A DNA stretch of 64,000 bases from Flavobacteriales bacterium (GTDB taxonomy: Bacteria; Bacteroidota; Bacteroidia; Flavobacteriales_F; PHOS-HE28). The stretch's first letter is position 1. The number at the start of each line of letters is the position of its first letter. A program made the translations under genes and the position numbers. Positions 8,108 through 17,801 of this stretch are shown here, piece after piece. The notes under the pieces are model-generated. The model was given only the letters and a program-made list of their open reading frames with translations. It was not told where the DNA came from and did not search any database. The stretch is from NCBI GenBank assembly GCA_016710965.1, contig JADJTW010000016.1, positions 19,153 through 83,152 of the forward strand. The letters run 5' to 3'.

Positions 8108-11100
8108 CTATTGCGCCAGCGTGAACCGCAAGCTGATGCCCAAGTTGGTGTTGGCACTGGGGAAGCTGGTGGAGATGACCGGTGTGTTCACCACGCGCTC
8201 GTAGAAGGCGCGCACGTTCAGGCGCTGGTTCAGCACGTAATCCGCGCTGGTCTTGATGGAAAGCACGTTCTGGCCGGCGGTCACCTGGTTCTGGCGCTCC
8301 TCCATTTTCCGGATCACGGTGAAGTTGTCGCGCAGGCTCAAGTCCACGCGCAGGTTCAGGTCGCTCTCGGGCTTCTTGGATCCCACGTTGAATGGCAGCT
8401 TCACGTTCTTGAACCGGTATCCGGTACCGATCACGTATTCCTTGCCACGCACTTCGGTCACCTGGTAGTTGGTGAGGCTCAGGCTCAGGTTGCGGTCGCG
8501 GTTGTACTCCACTTTGGCCAGCAGGCCGCTCTTCAGGGTGGCGTCGAAGCTCATGAGCGGGCGCATGGCCTCTTGCACGGTGATCACGCTGATCTGCCTG
8601 ACGGGGATGAAATTGCCGGCCGCATCCACTTGGTTGCCGCCAGGCACATAGAGCAGGTTCGTCTGGAAGTTGGCGATGTTGAAATTGCTGCGGTAGCTGT
8701 TCTTCACGGTGAACGTGCGGAAGACCTTGCTGAAGAAGGGCAGCTTGATGAGGCCGTCGTAGGTGATATCCCAGTTGGGCGCTGGCGTCTGCTTGAAGGG
8801 ATTCAGCTCCACCTTGCTCGCGTTGCGGCCGGTGTAGGCGGCAAGGAAAGCGGGGATGACCACATCCTGGTTCGTGGGGCCGAAGCCGGAGTAGAAGCCT
8901 GAATCGGGATCGAAGACGGCGTTGGTATTGGTCTCGGCCAGTCGCGCGCTGATGATGGGCCGGTTGGCCAGCACTTGCTGGAAGACGGTATTCACGAAGT
9001 TGTCGTCGTCCTGCGCGAAGGCGGTGCGCCAGGTGAGGATGCTCACGCTGAAGTTGCCGAATTCGTTGGGGCTGTCGTTCACATACTGGCCCTGGTCGCT
9101 GTTCCAGCGGAAGAAGCTGCGACGGTTCTCGCTCAGGGTGCGGTTGGCGGTGAGCTCCACGCGCATGCCTCGGAAGGGCTCAAGAGAAAGGCGCGCGTTG
9201 ATCGTCTCGGTGCGGGTATTCGTGTAGTTGTTGAAGATGGACGGCGTTTGCACCAGCCAGCCGTTGGTGGCGGCCGAGCGGGCGAAGTCGCGGACGATGT
9301 TGCCGCTGAGGTCGTGGTTCTGCTCACCGAATACGAAGCCGAAGCCCGGAGCCTGGAAATCGTCCATGCCCAGGATGTTGGTCTTGCGGTCGTAGCCGGG
9401 CAGCAGCATGCCGCTGGTCTGGCTGTATGTGATGGTGCCCGTTCGGATCGTCATCAATAGGCGGGCGAAGCCCTCGAGCGGATCGATCTTCAGCTTCTCC
9501 TTGGGCGTATCCGCCGGCTTGGCCGGAGCACCGCCGCGGGCAGGGGTGGTGTTCGGCTTGTTGTTGCGGCCCTTGCCCTTGTCGTTGATCTTCTTCAGCC
9601 ACTTGCTCTTGTTGTACAGGCTCACGAAGTTGAGCTGGCCGTTCACTGAGATGTTCTGCGAGTTCTGGATGGTGTGGCCCAGCGTATCCTGCGTGAAGGG
9701 GGCGCGGTCCCATTGGTAGCCTGCCGTGTAAGCCGTGTTGGCCGTCATCCAATCGGTGAGCGGGAACTTGTCCAGGGGCAGCGTGTAGGTGATGCCCATG
9801 GTGTGGTCGTAGCGGGTCACCTCGCCGAAATTCCGGACGCTTGCGATCACGCTATCCTTCCAGAGCTGGTACTCGTCCTCATAGCGCGGGCTCACTCGGC
9901 CGGGGGTCTCACCGATCACCGCCAGGTTGTTGGCATTGAAATCCACCTTGAGGCTCTTGGTGATCTCGTAGCGGAATCCGTACTGGCTTTGCCAGTTGAA
10001 GTTCTTGTTGTAGGTGGGGCGCGGCGGCAGCGACTCGATGTTCGGGTTGGGACGCACCAAGCGCTCCAGGTACATGCGATCCACGCTGGTGCGCAGGCTG
10101 ATCTGCTTGAAGCCCACATTCACGTTGAAGTCCTTGATCAGCTTCAACCATTTGGTCTTGCCTACGAAGCCGATGCCCGCGAATGGTTCTATGGGTCGCG
10201 GCTTGGGATTGTGCAGGTAAGCGATGGAGCCGCGATACGTGCGCGTATTCTCGAACGCCGTGTTCACATCGAAGTACTCCTGATCGGAATAGGCATAGGA
10301 GAGGCTCAAGTTCTCCACGTCCCACGGATGCTCCTGGCCGGCTCCTTGCCCACGGTCCTTGCGCACATTGGTGAAGTTGAGGCTTCGCCTTCGCGTATAG
10401 GTGCGCGATTCCTTCAGGCGTTGCCGTCGCTCATCGCGTGTAAGCGACCGCGTGGCGTCGTCCCATTGGATATCGGGGTTGAGCGGATCGAACTGCGGAT
10501 TGCTGATCTGCTCGTTGTAGCCCACGTACATGGGAATGCGCACGTTGCTGGCCTCGGGCAGGAACTTGCCCATCTCCAGGTTCAGGCCCATGTCCACGCC
10601 GTACTTCGTTTCGCGCTGGCGTTCGCTCACGCGCTTGTCGATGCTGCCCCAGAACGGCGTGCTGTAGTTGGCGGCCAGGCTGATGCTGCCGAGATCGGCC
10701 AGTTGCGCGTTCACGCGGGCAATGGCGGCCCAGCCTCCGCTCTGGTCGAAATCGGTGAGGCGCAATTCGTTCACCCATACTTCCAGGCAGTGCGGCGCGC
10801 CATTGTCCAGGGCCCAGGGATTCGCTTCCTCGCCATCCTGCTTCGGGTTGCGGATGCCGATCATGATCGATCGCATCTGGCTGAGGTTGGGGCTGCCCTT
10901 CACGAAGATGCGACGGTCGCCATCGGTACCGGCGAACCGCAGATTGCGCGCATAGCCGGCCTGGTCGCGCGCGATCTTCAGGTCGTTGAGCTTGGCGAAC
11001 TCGACCACGAGGTCGTTGGCTTCGGGCCACACGTTGTACGGGTCGTTGTTGAAGAAGACCGAAGGCAGCACGGGCACCTCGTACTCGTAGTAGTTGGCGT

Positions 11101-11617
11101 CGAGGTCGTTGCCCAGGCGGATGAAGACCGTGGCATCGCCTTTCGCGATCGGGTGGGCCTGATCGCTGCTCTCGGCATGGATGAACATGCGCAGCTTCTT
11201 GTAGCTGCGTATGTCGAAGCTCACGTTGCGGAAAGCGCCGCGTGCATCGCCATCGCGCAGGTTGCACACCTTCAACTGCAACGATTGCTCGTTGAGGTTG
11301 CGCAGGTTGGCGCTGGCCACATCGATCTCCTTGTTGATCCCCGGCGGCAGCACGTAGTTGATGGGATAGCGATTGCCGTTCTCCTCGATGTTCACCGCCG
11401 CCACGCTGAAGGAGGTGGGGTCCGGGTCGCCGCCGGGCACCTCGCCGGGCGATTCGAGGCTCTGGGTGTATTTGCGCCATTCGCCCCGCACGAACTCCAG
11501 TCGCGCGAAGCGCATGGTCACCTCCTGCTGCCAGCCATGCAGGTACAGGCGCATGAAGCGGATGCTGCGATAGTCCTGTATGCCGTTGACCACTTCGCTC
11601 GGCTGGCGCACGGGCAC
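8108..11617 (-). CDS. sprA: SprA, C-terminal half (downstream of an in-frame TAG)
   Basis: This frame is in phase with the N-terminal half that ends at 11639; only one TAG codon separates them. Without it, the codons continue as VYWYQFKVPVRQPSE. The joined protein would be about 2,420 residues, close to full-length SprA (roughly 2,400), the giant beta-barrel translocon of the type IX secretion system. The segment is rich in beta-strand repeats and ends in a barrel-type terminus (NLGISLRFTLAQ). The GTG at 11617 is only the first start codon after the TAG. No start there is expected to restore export, because the signal peptide lies in the other half. Confidence 0.85.
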   Translation of the reverse strand: MPVRQPSEVVNGIQDYRSIRFMRLYLHGWQQEVTMRFARLEFVRGEWRKYTQSLESPGEVPGGDPDPTSFSVAAVNIEENGNRYPINYVLPPGINKEIDVASANLRNLNEQSLQLKVCNLRDGDARGAFRNVSFDIRSYKKLRMFIHAESSDQAHPIAKGDATVFIRLGNDLDANYYEYEVPVLPSVFFNNDPYNVWPEANDLVVEFAKLNDLKIARDQAGYARNLRFAGTDGDRRIFVKGSPNLSQMRSIMIGIRNPKQDGEEANPWALDNGAPHCLEVWVNELRLTDFDQSGGWAAIARVNAQLADLGSISLAANYSTPFWGSIDKRVSERQRETKYGVDMGLNLEMGKFLPEASNVRIPMYVGYNEQISNPQFDPLNPDIQWDDATRSLTRDERRQRLKESRTYTRRRSLNFTNVRKDRGQGAGQEHPWDVENLSLSYAYSDQEYFDVNTAFENTRTYRGSIAYLHNPKPRPIEPFAGIGFVGKTKWLKLIKDFNVNVGFKQISLRTSVDRMYLERLVRPNPNIESLPPRPTYNKNFNWQSQYGFRYEITKSLKVDFNANNLAVIGETPGRVSPRYEDEYQLWKDSVIASVRNFGEVTRYDHTMGITYTLPLDKFPLTDWMTANTAYTAGYQWDRAPFTQDTLGHTIQNSQNISVNGQLNFVSLYNKSKWLKKINDKGKGRNNKPNTTPARGGAPAKPADTPKEKLKIDPLEGFARLLMTIRTGTITYSQTSGMLLPGYDRKTNILGMDDFQAPGFGFVFGEQNHDLSGNIVRDFARSAATNGWLVQTPSIFNNYTNTRTETINARLSLEPFRGMRVELTANRTLSENRRSFFRWNSDQGQYVNDSPNEFGNFSVSILTWRTAFAQDDDNFVNTVFQQVLANRPIISARLAETNTNAVFDPDSGFYSGFGPTNQDVVIPAFLAAYTGRNASKVELNPFKQTPAPNWDITYDGLIKLPFFSKVFRTFTVKNSYRSNFNIANFQTNLLYVPGGNQVDAAGNFIPVRQISVITVQEAMRPLMSFDATLKSGLLAKVEYNRDRNLSLSLTNYQVTEVRGKEYVIGTGYRFKNVKLPFNVGSKKPESDLNLRVDLSLRDNFTVIRKMEERQNQVTAGQNVLSIKTSADYVLNQRLNVRAFYERVVNTPVISTSFPSANTNLGISLRFTLAQ

Positions 11618-11638
11618 CTTGAACTGGTACCAGTAGAC

Positions 11639-14600
11639 CTACTTGGTGCCCTCGGGCGTGGAGGCCTCCGCAAGGATGCGGTCGGTGATGAAGTTCTGCC
11701 CCACCACCATGTCCTGCGGACGGAGCGGAATCTTGTAGTGGAAGTAGCTCTCGCTCTCGGCGAGGTTCTGGTCCAGGTTGATATCCTCGGTGGTGGGTAT
11801 GGTCGTCTGCTGGGTGGGATACTCCTCGGGCGAATCCTCGTCGGTGATGCTGTTGCCCTCCGGCGCATTGAAGCGCTTGTATCGCTTGAGGATGTCCAGT
11901 TGCTGGCTGTCGTAGTCGTCGCCGCGGAAGAAATGGTAGTCGTCGTTGCTGGGGTCGTTCTGCACGGCGCTGCGCGCTGCGGGGCTAAGGTCGTTGAGGT
12001 AGCTGCCGAAGAAATCCACCTCGTTGCGGTCGGGGATATCGCCCGGGGTGCTCGCCAGGCCATCGAGGCCCACGTCCTGGTACAGGTTGGAATTGCTCTC
12101 GAGCAGCGCGAAGGCGTTCACCACGTTCTGCGTGGTGGGCACCACGCCCCAAGCGGTGGTGGCGGTAGTGGCGGCTGCGTCGTTGGCGTCCTTGGGCAGG
12201 CCGTTCTCGAAGCTCTTTCGCCCATCGCGCAAGACATCCTCGCTGATGTTGCCCAGGTCGATATAGAGGTAGCCGCCGGTGGTGTTCTGGCTGTCCTCGT
12301 TGCTCGCGCCGAAGGTCCCCTCCTGGAAAGGATCCATCACCCAGAACTGGATGCTCTCGATGTTGCTGCTCTCGAAATCGGTGGTGGTGATCCGCCGGGT
12401 GATGCCTGCCCAATTGTTCTCCGGCGCGTTGCTCAGTGTGCCGTCGTTGTTCAGGTCCAGGGTGTAGTTGTACGGGCCGCGTTCGCGCGGGTAGTAGCTG
12501 ATGTCGAGCACCGGTATGTTGTTCGGTGTGCCGCTGGGCAACTGGCGGAAGGGGAATACTTCGCGCTCAAGCACTTCGCGCATGCGGTTGTCGCTTCGCA
12601 TCGCCGTGTTGTTGGCGATATGGTTCGGGGTGAGCGAGTTATTGCGGAAGAAGAGCGGGTCGATCACGTACCAGCTGATCTGCGCGCGGCGGAAGCCAGT
12701 CTCCAATGCCCCCACCAGGTTCCCTTCGGGGAATAGGCTGATGTTCTGCGGCGTGCTGGCATGGAACCAAAGGCTCTGCGTGCGCAGGTCGATGGTGCTC
12801 ACGCTGCCCTCGAAGTCGTCGATATAGCTGGTGCCGGCGTTGCCGATCGCGCGGCTGTGGCCGGGAATCAGGTAGGCGCCTTCGATGCTGGTGTTAATGG
12901 TGCTCTCCTGCTTGGTGGCGTAGAATGGCAGCTTGTCGACCATGTTGGTCAGCCATTGCGAGCCCGTTTGCCAGTTGGCATCCAGGCCGAGCATCGTATT
13001 GGCGATGGGCTCGTCGCCCACGTTCACCTTCTGCGTCAAGGGGCGTTCGTACAGGTTCATGATGGTACCGCCGATGACCAGGTCTCGGTTCACCTTGTAG
13101 TCGAAGCGCGCGCCCGCCAAGGTCTTGGTCTGTATGCTGAAGAGCGAGTTGCTCTCCAGTGCGATGTTCACCGGCGTGCCGCTCTCCAGGATCCCTTGGT
13201 TGAGGATGCGCACGCGGCCCAGGTTGTAGTCCACGGTGTAGTCCTGGTTCTCCACCAGCCGCACTCCACCGGCCGTTACCACCACCGAGCCCTGCGGGAT
13301 GTTCACGGCATTGAGCGAGATCACATCGCTGCTGGCGCTGCGGTAGCTGCCCTTCAGGCGGAAGCGATTGAGCTCGGGCATGTTCTGCGCCGCGATCTTG
13401 GTGCTGTCGTAAAGCTGCTGGTACACGATCGTCTTGCGGATGTTCGGCGGCTGGATCGGGTTGTTCGGATCAGGCCCGATCAATTGCTTGTCCAGATAGC
13501 TGCCGAAGGGTTCGAGCACCGTGAAGTAAATGCGGCCGGTCTGGGATTGTATGGTGCCACCCATGGTGGCCGCCCCATCGATGAAGTCGAACCAGCCATC
13601 GGGGTTGGGCGCATGGTTGGGGTCGAGCCGGTCCAGGCCCACGGTCTGTATCAAGGGTATCTGGTCCAGCGGCGCGCGTGGGATGTAGTTGATGTCGACG
13701 CCCGTCGTAGGGTTGTTGTAGATCACATCGAGCCTGAAGTTCTCCTGGTTCACCTGGAAGGCGCCCAGTGAGTACACGTTCTTCATCATCAGGTCCCACA
13801 GCGGAATGCGCGGGTTGGTGATGGTGGCCTTCAACAAACGGAGCACGAGCGCGTTCGGCGGCGAGATGCCGTCGGTGCTGAATTCGCCCACTTGATAGGT
13901 CTGCCCATTGAGGGTGTACTGGTAGGCCACAGCAAGCACCTCGTCGTTGTTCAACTGCTGATTGAGGCTGATGAAGCCCAGGCGCGGATTGAACGTGAAC
14001 TCACTGGAGGTGAGCAGTCGCGCGCTTTCGAGCTTCTCGAAGTGGCGCGCGGCCTGCAGACCGAGCGCTTGCAAGGCTCCGCTCGCGTTGACGAAACTGC
14101 GGATGCCGGAATTGCCGCTCACCGTGCCGTAGAGGCTGTTGGCAGCGTTGTTCGCTTCGATGCCAGCGCCGTCGGTCACCAGGCCGGGCGGCAGATCACC
14201 GCTGAAGTGCCCGGCATCGATGGCGGCCTGGCTGCCGTCCTCACCCAGGTCGGTGAAGGCCACGATGTTCCGGTTCTGCTGGAAGTCCTGCCGTGTGTTG
14301 GTCACCCACACTTCCACCCGCGTGATCTGCACCCCGCTGTTCACGGTGGGGATTGTGCGCATGGCGTTCTCGTACTGCTGCCGGAAGTAGTAACTGAGGA
14401 AATAGTGCTTGTTGGCTTCGTACTCGTCGGCCTTGATGTCGTAGTTGGTCGTCTGCGCACCGCCCTGCGTCTGCACATTGCGCCGTTGGCCTTTCTCCTG
14501 GCTGAAGATGGCCGTGGCGGTGAGGCGCCCGAACTTCAATTCGGTCTTCAGGCCGAAGAGGCTCTGGCTTCCTTGAATGAGCGTGCCCCGCAGGGGCAGG

Positions 14601-15367
14601 CTCACGTTGCCCGCTTCGATCTTCTGGATGATCTCGTCCTCGTAACCGGTGTAGTCCAGCTTCACCTGGTTCTCGAAATCGAAGGTCGCCTGCGTGTTGT
14701 AGTTGGTGTTGATCTTCAGTTTCTCACCGATGGACCCTACAAGGTTGAGCTGGATGCGCTGATCGAAATTGAAGGTGGTGATCTTGCGCTGATTGACCGG
14801 TATGCGCGGGTTCTCGGTCTTGCTGATATTGAGGCCGAAGATGACCTCGGCCGAGCCGCGCGGCTTGATGTCGATGGTATTGCCCCCGAAGATCCTGTCG
14901 AAGGCCTTGCCGCGGATCTTGATCTGCGGCACGAAGCTCTTCTGCGAGGTGGCGCTCTCCTGCTCGGTGCGCTCCAGCCAATAGGTCTGCATGGATTTCT
15001 CCATGTCGTAGTTCAAGTACTCCTCCAGGCTCATGCTCATGGGTGGACGGTAGTCGAAAGACCCGCCCACGGTGCTTTGCATGATATACTGCCCGGTGAC
15101 AGGGTCGTAGATCACATCGTTCTCGATGTTCTCCGGGTCTTGCAAGTTGATGGGGCCGTTGCTCTGGCCGCCAGGTGCCAAGGGATCGGTGATGGGCCAC
15201 ACCAGATCGGTCTCGGGCGTATCGGCCTGTAGTATGAGCGCCGAGTAGAAGAATGCCTTGGCCGCAGCGTGGTCACTTGCGCCGATGGTGCATGCGGCAA
15301 TGATCATCGCCCTGATGACCCATGCTCCGAACCTGCGATCGCTCAACACCGACATCCGAATGGGCAC
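11639..15367 (-). CDS. sprA: SprA (T9SS outer-membrane translocon), N-terminal half ending at an in-frame TAG
   Basis: Encodes 1,242 residues with an N-terminal signal sequence (WVIRAMIIAACTIGAS), then the long extracellular and barrel regions of SprA, including PRGSAEVIFGLN and KINTNYNTQATFDFENQVKLDY. SprA (Sov in Porphyromonas) forms the pore through which T9SS cargo leaves. The frame stops at TAG (11641-11639) but the next 1,176 codons continue in phase. The start is a GTG overlapping the ruvA stop by 1 bp; an ATG at 15355 is an equally good choice. The ruvA-sprA order is familiar from Bacteroidota. Confidence 0.85.
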   Translation of the reverse strand: MPIRMSVLSDRRFGAWVIRAMIIAACTIGASDHAAAKAFFYSALILQADTPETDLVWPITDPLAPGGQSNGPINLQDPENIENDVIYDPVTGQYIMQSTVGGSFDYRPPMSMSLEEYLNYDMEKSMQTYWLERTEQESATSQKSFVPQIKIRGKAFDRIFGGNTIDIKPRGSAEVIFGLNISKTENPRIPVNQRKITTFNFDQRIQLNLVGSIGEKLKINTNYNTQATFDFENQVKLDYTGYEDEIIQKIEAGNVSLPLRGTLIQGSQSLFGLKTELKFGRLTATAIFSQEKGQRRNVQTQGGAQTTNYDIKADEYEANKHYFLSYYFRQQYENAMRTIPTVNSGVQITRVEVWVTNTRQDFQQNRNIVAFTDLGEDGSQAAIDAGHFSGDLPPGLVTDGAGIEANNAANSLYGTVSGNSGIRSFVNASGALQALGLQAARHFEKLESARLLTSSEFTFNPRLGFISLNQQLNNDEVLAVAYQYTLNGQTYQVGEFSTDGISPPNALVLRLLKATITNPRIPLWDLMMKNVYSLGAFQVNQENFRLDVIYNNPTTGVDINYIPRAPLDQIPLIQTVGLDRLDPNHAPNPDGWFDFIDGAATMGGTIQSQTGRIYFTVLEPFGSYLDKQLIGPDPNNPIQPPNIRKTIVYQQLYDSTKIAAQNMPELNRFRLKGSYRSASSDVISLNAVNIPQGSVVVTAGGVRLVENQDYTVDYNLGRVRILNQGILESGTPVNIALESNSLFSIQTKTLAGARFDYKVNRDLVIGGTIMNLYERPLTQKVNVGDEPIANTMLGLDANWQTGSQWLTNMVDKLPFYATKQESTINTSIEGAYLIPGHSRAIGNAGTSYIDDFEGSVSTIDLRTQSLWFHASTPQNISLFPEGNLVGALETGFRRAQISWYVIDPLFFRNNSLTPNHIANNTAMRSDNRMREVLEREVFPFRQLPSGTPNNIPVLDISYYPRERGPYNYTLDLNNDGTLSNAPENNWAGITRRITTTDFESSNIESIQFWVMDPFQEGTFGASNEDSQNTTGGYLYIDLGNISEDVLRDGRKSFENGLPKDANDAAATTATTAWGVVPTTQNVVNAFALLESNSNLYQDVGLDGLASTPGDIPDRNEVDFFGSYLNDLSPAARSAVQNDPSNDDYHFFRGDDYDSQQLDILKRYKRFNAPEGNSITDEDSPEEYPTQQTTIPTTEDINLDQNLAESESYFHYKIPLRPQDMVVGQNFITDRILAEASTPEGTK

Positions 15368-15975
15368 TAGAGGTTCTTCAGCGTGAGTTTGATGAGCTCT
15401 TCGACAGGCTTGTCCATCCCTTGCTCGTTCATGATAGAGTGCAGCGCTCGTTCGGCCTTCAAGCGGTCCACCCCCAATGAAACCAAGGCCGATAACGCCT
15501 CGGCCCGGGGGGTATTGCCCGCAGCGCTCTGGCTGCTGTGCCCCGTGCCGATTACGCCCGGCACCAGCTTGCCCTGCAATTCGCCGATGATGCGTTGCGC
15601 CAGCTTCGGACCGATGCCTTTGATGCCACGCAGCATGGCCTCATCGCCACCGATGATGGCAGCATACACGTCCTGCGCCGAGCGTGCGCCCAGAATGGCC
15701 ATGCCGATGGTGGCGCTTACGCCCTGCACTTCGATCAAGCGGCGGAAGAGCTGCCGTTGGTTGGCGTCGAGGAAACCGAAGAGCCGGTGATCGCTCGAGC
15801 CGGAACGGACGTCGACGGTGACACTGTAATGGATGTGCAGATGGCAACGCCCCTTGGCGGGAAGCTCGCCAATGACGGAAGCAGGTACCTGCACGAGGTA
15901 GCCTACACCATGACAGTCAAGGACCACATGGTCCGCGCCTTTCTCCAATAGCTCACCGTTCAGGCTGTCGATCAT
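15367..15975 (-). CDS. ruvA: Holliday junction branch migration protein RuvA
   Basis: Binds four-way junctions as a tetramer and loads the RuvB motor. The 202-residue length is normal. It starts MIDSLNGELLEKGADHVVLDCHG (OB fold) and has the helix-hairpin-helix motifs LIEVQGVSATIGMAIL and LRGIKGIGPKLAQRIIGEL. The C-terminal RuvB-interacting domain EALSALVSLGV follows. ruvB lies separately at 25.1-26.2 kb. A minus-strand TACTTTCG at 16079-16072 may be its -7 box. It is immediately upstream of sprA. Confidence 0.94.
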   Translation of the reverse strand: MIDSLNGELLEKGADHVVLDCHGVGYLVQVPASVIGELPAKGRCHLHIHYSVTVDVRSGSSDHRLFGFLDANQRQLFRRLIEVQGVSATIGMAILGARSAQDVYAAIIGGDEAMLRGIKGIGPKLAQRIIGELQGKLVPGVIGTGHSSQSAAGNTPRAEALSALVSLGVDRLKAERALHSIMNEQGMDKPVEELIKLTLKNL

Positions 15976-16131
15976 CCTGTCCCTTCGTTCGGGCGAATTG
16001 TTGTTAGAAGGGGGGTAGAAGTGCTGCTATGGGCGAGCGGTTTGGCGGAAGGGGGTCCCGCAGGAAGGGCCCGAAAGTAAACGGAATAGGCCAACCCACC
16101 GGCCCTGTCGGGCAAGCCTACATTGGCAACG

Positions 16132-16827
16132 ATGGCGAGGAAGCGGATCGTCGTGTTCACCGGCGCTGGAATAAGCGCCGAAAGCGGGCTGCGCACCTTC
16201 CGGGACAGCGACGGGCTTTGGGAGGAATACCGTATTGAGGATGTGGCCACCCCGGCAGCATGGCACCGAGACCCGGCCAAGGTGCTCCACTTCTATGATC
16301 GGCGGCGAGAGCAAGTACTGGCTGCGGTCCCTAATGCTGCGCATTCCGCGATCGCCGCTCTTGAGGAACGCTTCACCGTGGATGTCGTAACGCAGAATAT
16401 CGACGACCTGCACGAGCGGGCCGGAAGCTCAAGCGTGATGCACCTGCATGGCGAGATCCTCAAGGCGCGCAGCACTGCCGACCCCACGCTCATCACACGG
16501 ATCAACGGGCCATCACTCCGATCGGGCGACCGGTGCCCGCTGGGATCCCAACTGCGACCGCACATCGTATGGTTCGGCGAAGAGGTGCCACTGATCCCGG
16601 ATGCAGCGGCGTTGATCGCGCAAGCCGATAGGTTGTTGATCGTGGGCACCTCCCTGCAAGTGTACCCGGCAGCCGGACTCGTCCACTATGCTCAGAGGCA
16701 CTGCGATGTGGTCCTCGTGGACCCGAACCAGGTGGATGGATTGCGGCCGGGGGTGCGCCACATCAAGCGAACGGCCAGCGAAGGAGTACCCTTGCTGGCC
16801 GCCGAATGGATGAACGACAGGCCTTAG
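16132..16827 (+). CDS. NAD-dependent protein deacylase (sirtuin, class III type)
   Basis: A Sir2-fold enzyme of 231 residues that removes acyl groups from lysines using NAD. NAD-binding GAGISAESG is at residues 11-19, TQNIDDLHERAG contributes to the active site, and the catalytic His is in MHLHGE. Y55 and R58 (HFYDRRRE) form the Tyr-x-x-Arg pair of desuccinylase/demalonylase-type sirtuins. The four zinc cysteines are missing; a single Cys in DRCPLGSQLRPHIVWFGE remains, as I recall from other Bacteroidota homologs. The start is the ATG at 16132; a -7-like TACATTGG ends only 5 nt before it. It overlaps the next convergent gene by 4 bp. Confidence 0.9.
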   Translation: MARKRIVVFTGAGISAESGLRTFRDSDGLWEEYRIEDVATPAAWHRDPAKVLHFYDRRREQVLAAVPNAAHSAIAALEERFTVDVVTQNIDDLHERAGSSSVMHLHGEILKARSTADPTLITRINGPSLRSGDRCPLGSQLRPHIVWFGEEVPLIPDAAALIAQADRLLIVGTSLQVYPAAGLVHYAQRHCDVVLVDPNQVDGLRPGVRHIKRTASEGVPLLAAEWMNDRP

Positions 16828-17579
16828 CGGGCCACCACGACCCTGCGCGTAGCCAATGTGCGGCCATCGCGTTCAAGGTTCACGAAATAAACCCCCGATG
16901 TAAGGTCACTCGTACCCAGCAGCACGCGGCCTTCGCGACCTGCGATGCGCATGGTGCGTATGCGCTCGCCCAGCACGGAGTACAAAGCCAATTGTCCAGC
17001 CGCACCATTGTTGTCCAGCGTGAAGGCCATATTGATGTCCTGGCCCAATGCCGGTATGGGCCATACGTTCAGCGCAACGGGAACTGCGTCCGTTTCTTCG
17101 ATGCCCACTTGCCCGCAGAACTGGATATCGACCCAGGCGGAATCAGATGCGTTCGGGGTCAGCAAATCATACCACACAAAGCGGAATAGCGTAGCACCGG
17201 ATTGGCCTTGTGGCTGGTAGTAAGCGTGGAAGTTGTCGATCTCTACGCCAGGGGTCATATCCACGGGGTCATTTGAAACCCACGTAGGGAATGAGCCCGA
17301 GTTGGCAGGTAGGAAGCACACCCCCCAGCAGTAGAAGTTCTTGGTACCGGATACCGGCCAGAGCTCGTGACGACGCACATTGATGGTGCGAGCGACCGAG
17401 CCGTTGAGCGAAGTGAGAAGGCTCACGGTATCCGTAGTCCATTGGCAATCTCCCACGATCGTGCTGCCATGCACGGCATTTCCAGCCTCATCTTCCAAAT
17501 GCACCACCGGCAGGAGCTGGGCCATGGTGGCCGTGGAATACAATCCGGAAATGAGGACTACAGAGGAGAGGTATCGCAT
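16824..17579 (-). CDS. T9SS type A sorting-domain protein of unknown function
   Basis: A 251-residue exported protein. The signal peptide ends near TATMAQ. The body of about 140 residues (VSGTKNFYCWGVCFLPAN, FRFVWYDLLTPNASDSAW) is not one I recognise. The C-terminal 80 residues form a type A sorting domain (LNVWPIPALGQDINMAF, LYSVLGERIRTM, LTSGVYFVNLERDGR). It should be secreted through the T9SS and anchored at the surface. A perfect -7 box lies about 20 nt upstream. Confidence 0.8.
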   Translation of the reverse strand: MRYLSSVVLISGLYSTATMAQLLPVVHLEDEAGNAVHGSTIVGDCQWTTDTVSLLTSLNGSVARTINVRRHELWPVSGTKNFYCWGVCFLPANSGSFPTWVSNDPVDMTPGVEIDNFHAYYQPQGQSGATLFRFVWYDLLTPNASDSAWVDIQFCGQVGIEETDAVPVALNVWPIPALGQDINMAFTLDNNGAAGQLALYSVLGERIRTMRIAGREGRVLLGTSDLTSGVYFVNLERDGRTLATRRVVVAR

Positions 17580-17599
17580 GAGCGGTTCAGGTATGCGGC

Positions 17600-17607
17600 C
17601 AAAAGTA
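17600..17607 (-). promoter_or_regulatory. -7 box for the T9SS cargo gene
   Basis: TACTTTTG on the minus strand is an exact match to TAnnTTTG, 20 nt before the start codon at 17579. Confidence 0.5.
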
Positions 17608-17801
17608 ACCGCTGAGGTCGGGCGGTATATCGTCGTGTGGACCAGCCGCCGAGGATCGGGGCACGTTAGGGTTCCAACCCACCTGCGGATCGACCCTTGG
17701 ATCTTGAGCCCATCCGACTAAGTTCGCTTCCCGTTGGCACCTACCCCAGCGAACCCTGCCGCGAACTTCGTCGGAAACGAAATCAACCAACCATCGATCG
17801 C

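Noticed and set aside
9674..12736. 1,020-codon plus-strand ORF
   Set aside because: It is antisense to sprA and has the Val/His/Ala-rich composition typical of a GC-rich shadow frame; no motif or signal sequence.
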